Shown here piece after piece: positions 6,564 to 7,614 of a stretch of 7,614 nt of DNA (positions are counted from its first letter, which is position 1; the number at the start of each line of letters is the position of its first letter). The DNA is from Bryobacterales bacterium (GTDB lineage Bacteria > Acidobacteriota > Terriglobia > Bryobacterales > Bryobacteraceae). Location of the stretch: NCBI GenBank assembly GCA_025456495.1, contig JALOKO010000172.1:1-7614 (forward strand), given 5' to 3'. Under the pieces are notes generated by a model that saw only the letters and a program-made list of their open reading frames with translations, was not told where the DNA came from and did no database searches. The translations under genes were made by a program, and so were the position numbers.

Positions 6564-7610
6564 TCAGCAGGACCCAGCCAATTGCGTGGAACGCGACTGG
6601 TTCGGAGTGGAGCACTGCAGCAATTGCAGCATCCACGACAGCACCAATTCGTTCAGCCAGAACTTTGGAGTCTGGCGGGCCACAAAGCCCATGTGGCCAC
6701 CATGAGGGACGGGGACGAACTGGATCCAGGGGTTGGCTTCCACCGCGGGCTGGCGATAGATTTCCATGGGGATGAAGGGGTCATCGGCGGCGTGGACCAG
6801 CAGCATCGGGACACGCACGTCGCCCAGAAAGTTCTGGGCGGATTGGGTGGCATAGTAGTGGGCTGCGTCGCGGAAACCGCCCAGCGGCGCGACAAAGCGG
6901 TCGTCCAACTCCCAGATGGTGCGCAGGCGATCCACGCCATCCAATGAGAACAGGTGGGGAAACAGGGCGTGCTTTCGGCGCAGGGTGGCCTTCATGCGCA
7001 GGACGAACTGTTTCTGGTAGAGCCAGTTGGACGGGCTCTGGATGGTGCGGGAGCACACAGCCAGGTCAATGGGTGTGGACACGGCGCAGACCCCGGCCAG
7101 CAATTGCCGATTGTCCTCAGCCAGTGTCCCGGCCAGTTTCGACACCTGGTTGCCACCCAGGGAGAAACCGGCCAGGAACAAGGGCAGGGAGTCCTGAGAC
7201 CGCAAGTGGCGCAGCCAGGAGAGGATATCCACCACCAGTCCGGCATGGTAAAGGGCGGGGCAGTGGGCCTCAGTGCCGCCGCAGTTGCGCATGTTCATGC
7301 GATGAACGTGAAACCCGTCAATGAGCGCGCGCTGGGCGAGGCTGCGCATGTAGGAGCCCTCGCTGTTCCCCTCCAGCCCGTGCACCAGCACCAGATGCCC
7401 GCGGGCGGCGCCATCCGTTGACTGCGAAATCACACGCACCTGCACACCGGGCTCCGTGTCGAACATCCGGGCGCTCACCGGGAAGCGCTGCTCATCCAGA
7501 AAGGGACGGATGGCCACCGTGCTGAGAGTGGCCAGATGACCATTGCGGAACAGTGGATGAAAGGGTGGAATGGGGATGCGGGGAGGTGGCTGCACAGTGA
7601 ATGGTTCCAC
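6564..7610 (-). CDS. YheT-like alpha/beta-fold hydrolase
   Basis: Predicted cytoplasmic serine hydrolase of 348 aa, close in length to E. coli YheT (340 aa), whose layout it follows closely. Seen in order: an N-terminal FRNGHLATL segment (YheT family, G/N-HLQT-type), the oxyanion motif HGLEG (77-81) followed by GNSEGSYMRSLA, the MNMRNCGGTE and LYHAG motifs (about 105-124), and the nucleophile elbow GFSLGGN with Ser150. The acid is in DDPFIP (Asp276/277, probably 277) and the base in HGGHMGF (His306). The triad is intact. Family members are annotated as esterase or acyl hydrolases; the natural substrate is not known and cannot be told here. No signal peptide is visible. The start used is a GTG at 7608-7610, four bases from the edge. 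The frame stays open to the edge, so a start just outside the window is possible, but the family N-terminus is already nearly complete. It precedes the adaptor gene by 173 bp on the same strand. Confidence 0.9.
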   Translation of the reverse strand: MEPFTVQPPPRIPIPPFHPLFRNGHLATLSTVAIRPFLDEQRFPVSARMFDTEPGVQVRVISQSTDGAARGHLVLVHGLEGNSEGSYMRSLAQRALIDGFHVHRMNMRNCGGTEAHCPALYHAGLVVDILSWLRHLRSQDSLPLFLAGFSLGGNQVSKLAGTLAEDNRQLLAGVCAVSTPIDLAVCSRTIQSPSNWLYQKQFVLRMKATLRRKHALFPHLFSLDGVDRLRTIWELDDRFVAPLGGFRDAAHYYATQSAQNFLGDVRVPMLLVHAADDPFIPMEIYRQPAVEANPWIQFVPVPHGGHMGFVARQTPKFWLNELVLSWMLQLLQCSTPNQSRSTQLAGSC

Positions 7611-7614
7611 AGCG

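Noticed and set aside
6540..6566. T-run right after the hydrolase stop as an intrinsic terminator
   Set aside because: No stable GC-rich hairpin precedes the five T on the minus strand.

Overview
The window is GC-rich bacterial DNA packed with genes. It holds one plus-strand gene on the left and four minus-strand genes to its right. The gene families (a secreted TPR/VCBS/ASPIC-UnbV protein; a MacA-like adaptor next to tandem MacB-type permeases; a YheT-like hydrolase), the high GC and the Shine-Dalgarno-led starts suggest a Gram-negative, diderm soil-type bacterium. An acidobacterium (Solibacter/Bryobacter-like) is my best guess, inferred from gene style and not from any marker gene. I see no rRNA, tRNA, CRISPR array, insertion sequence, phage gene or origin.

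Layout. Positions 3-2573 (+): a large exported protein whose reading frame is open to the left edge, so its true start is probably outside the window. It has a signal-peptide-like segment, TPR-like helices interrupted by a His/Gly-rich 12-bp tandem repeat, seven calcium-type DxDxDG repeats that look like a seven-bladed beta-propeller, and a C-terminal ASPIC/UnbV domain. After a 24-bp convergent gap come the minus-strand genes, given in transcription order. 7610-6564: YheT-like alpha/beta hydrolase. 173-bp gap with two small dyads. 6390-5185: HlyD/MacA-type periplasmic adaptor. 67-bp gap. 5117-3855: MacB-type ABC permease A. 3-bp gap. 3851-2598: MacB-type ABC permease B.

How the genes may work together. 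The adaptor and two paralogous permeases look like one operon encoding an inner-membrane and periplasmic export or membrane-remodelling machine of the MacAB/FtsX type. Neither permease carries an ATPase domain, no ATPase gene lies between or beside them, and no TolC-like gene is present. If the system works, the ATPase and outer-membrane channel must come from elsewhere. The two permeases would most simply form a heterodimer, as LolC/LolE do. The hydrolase is on the same strand upstream but separated by 173 bp, so cotranscription is uncertain. The left-hand exported protein is convergent and need not be related.

I found no clear evidence of a wholly new system. The points most worth a second look are the ATPase-less permease pair, the cysteine asymmetry between the two permeases, and the His-rich minisatellite inside the secreted protein.
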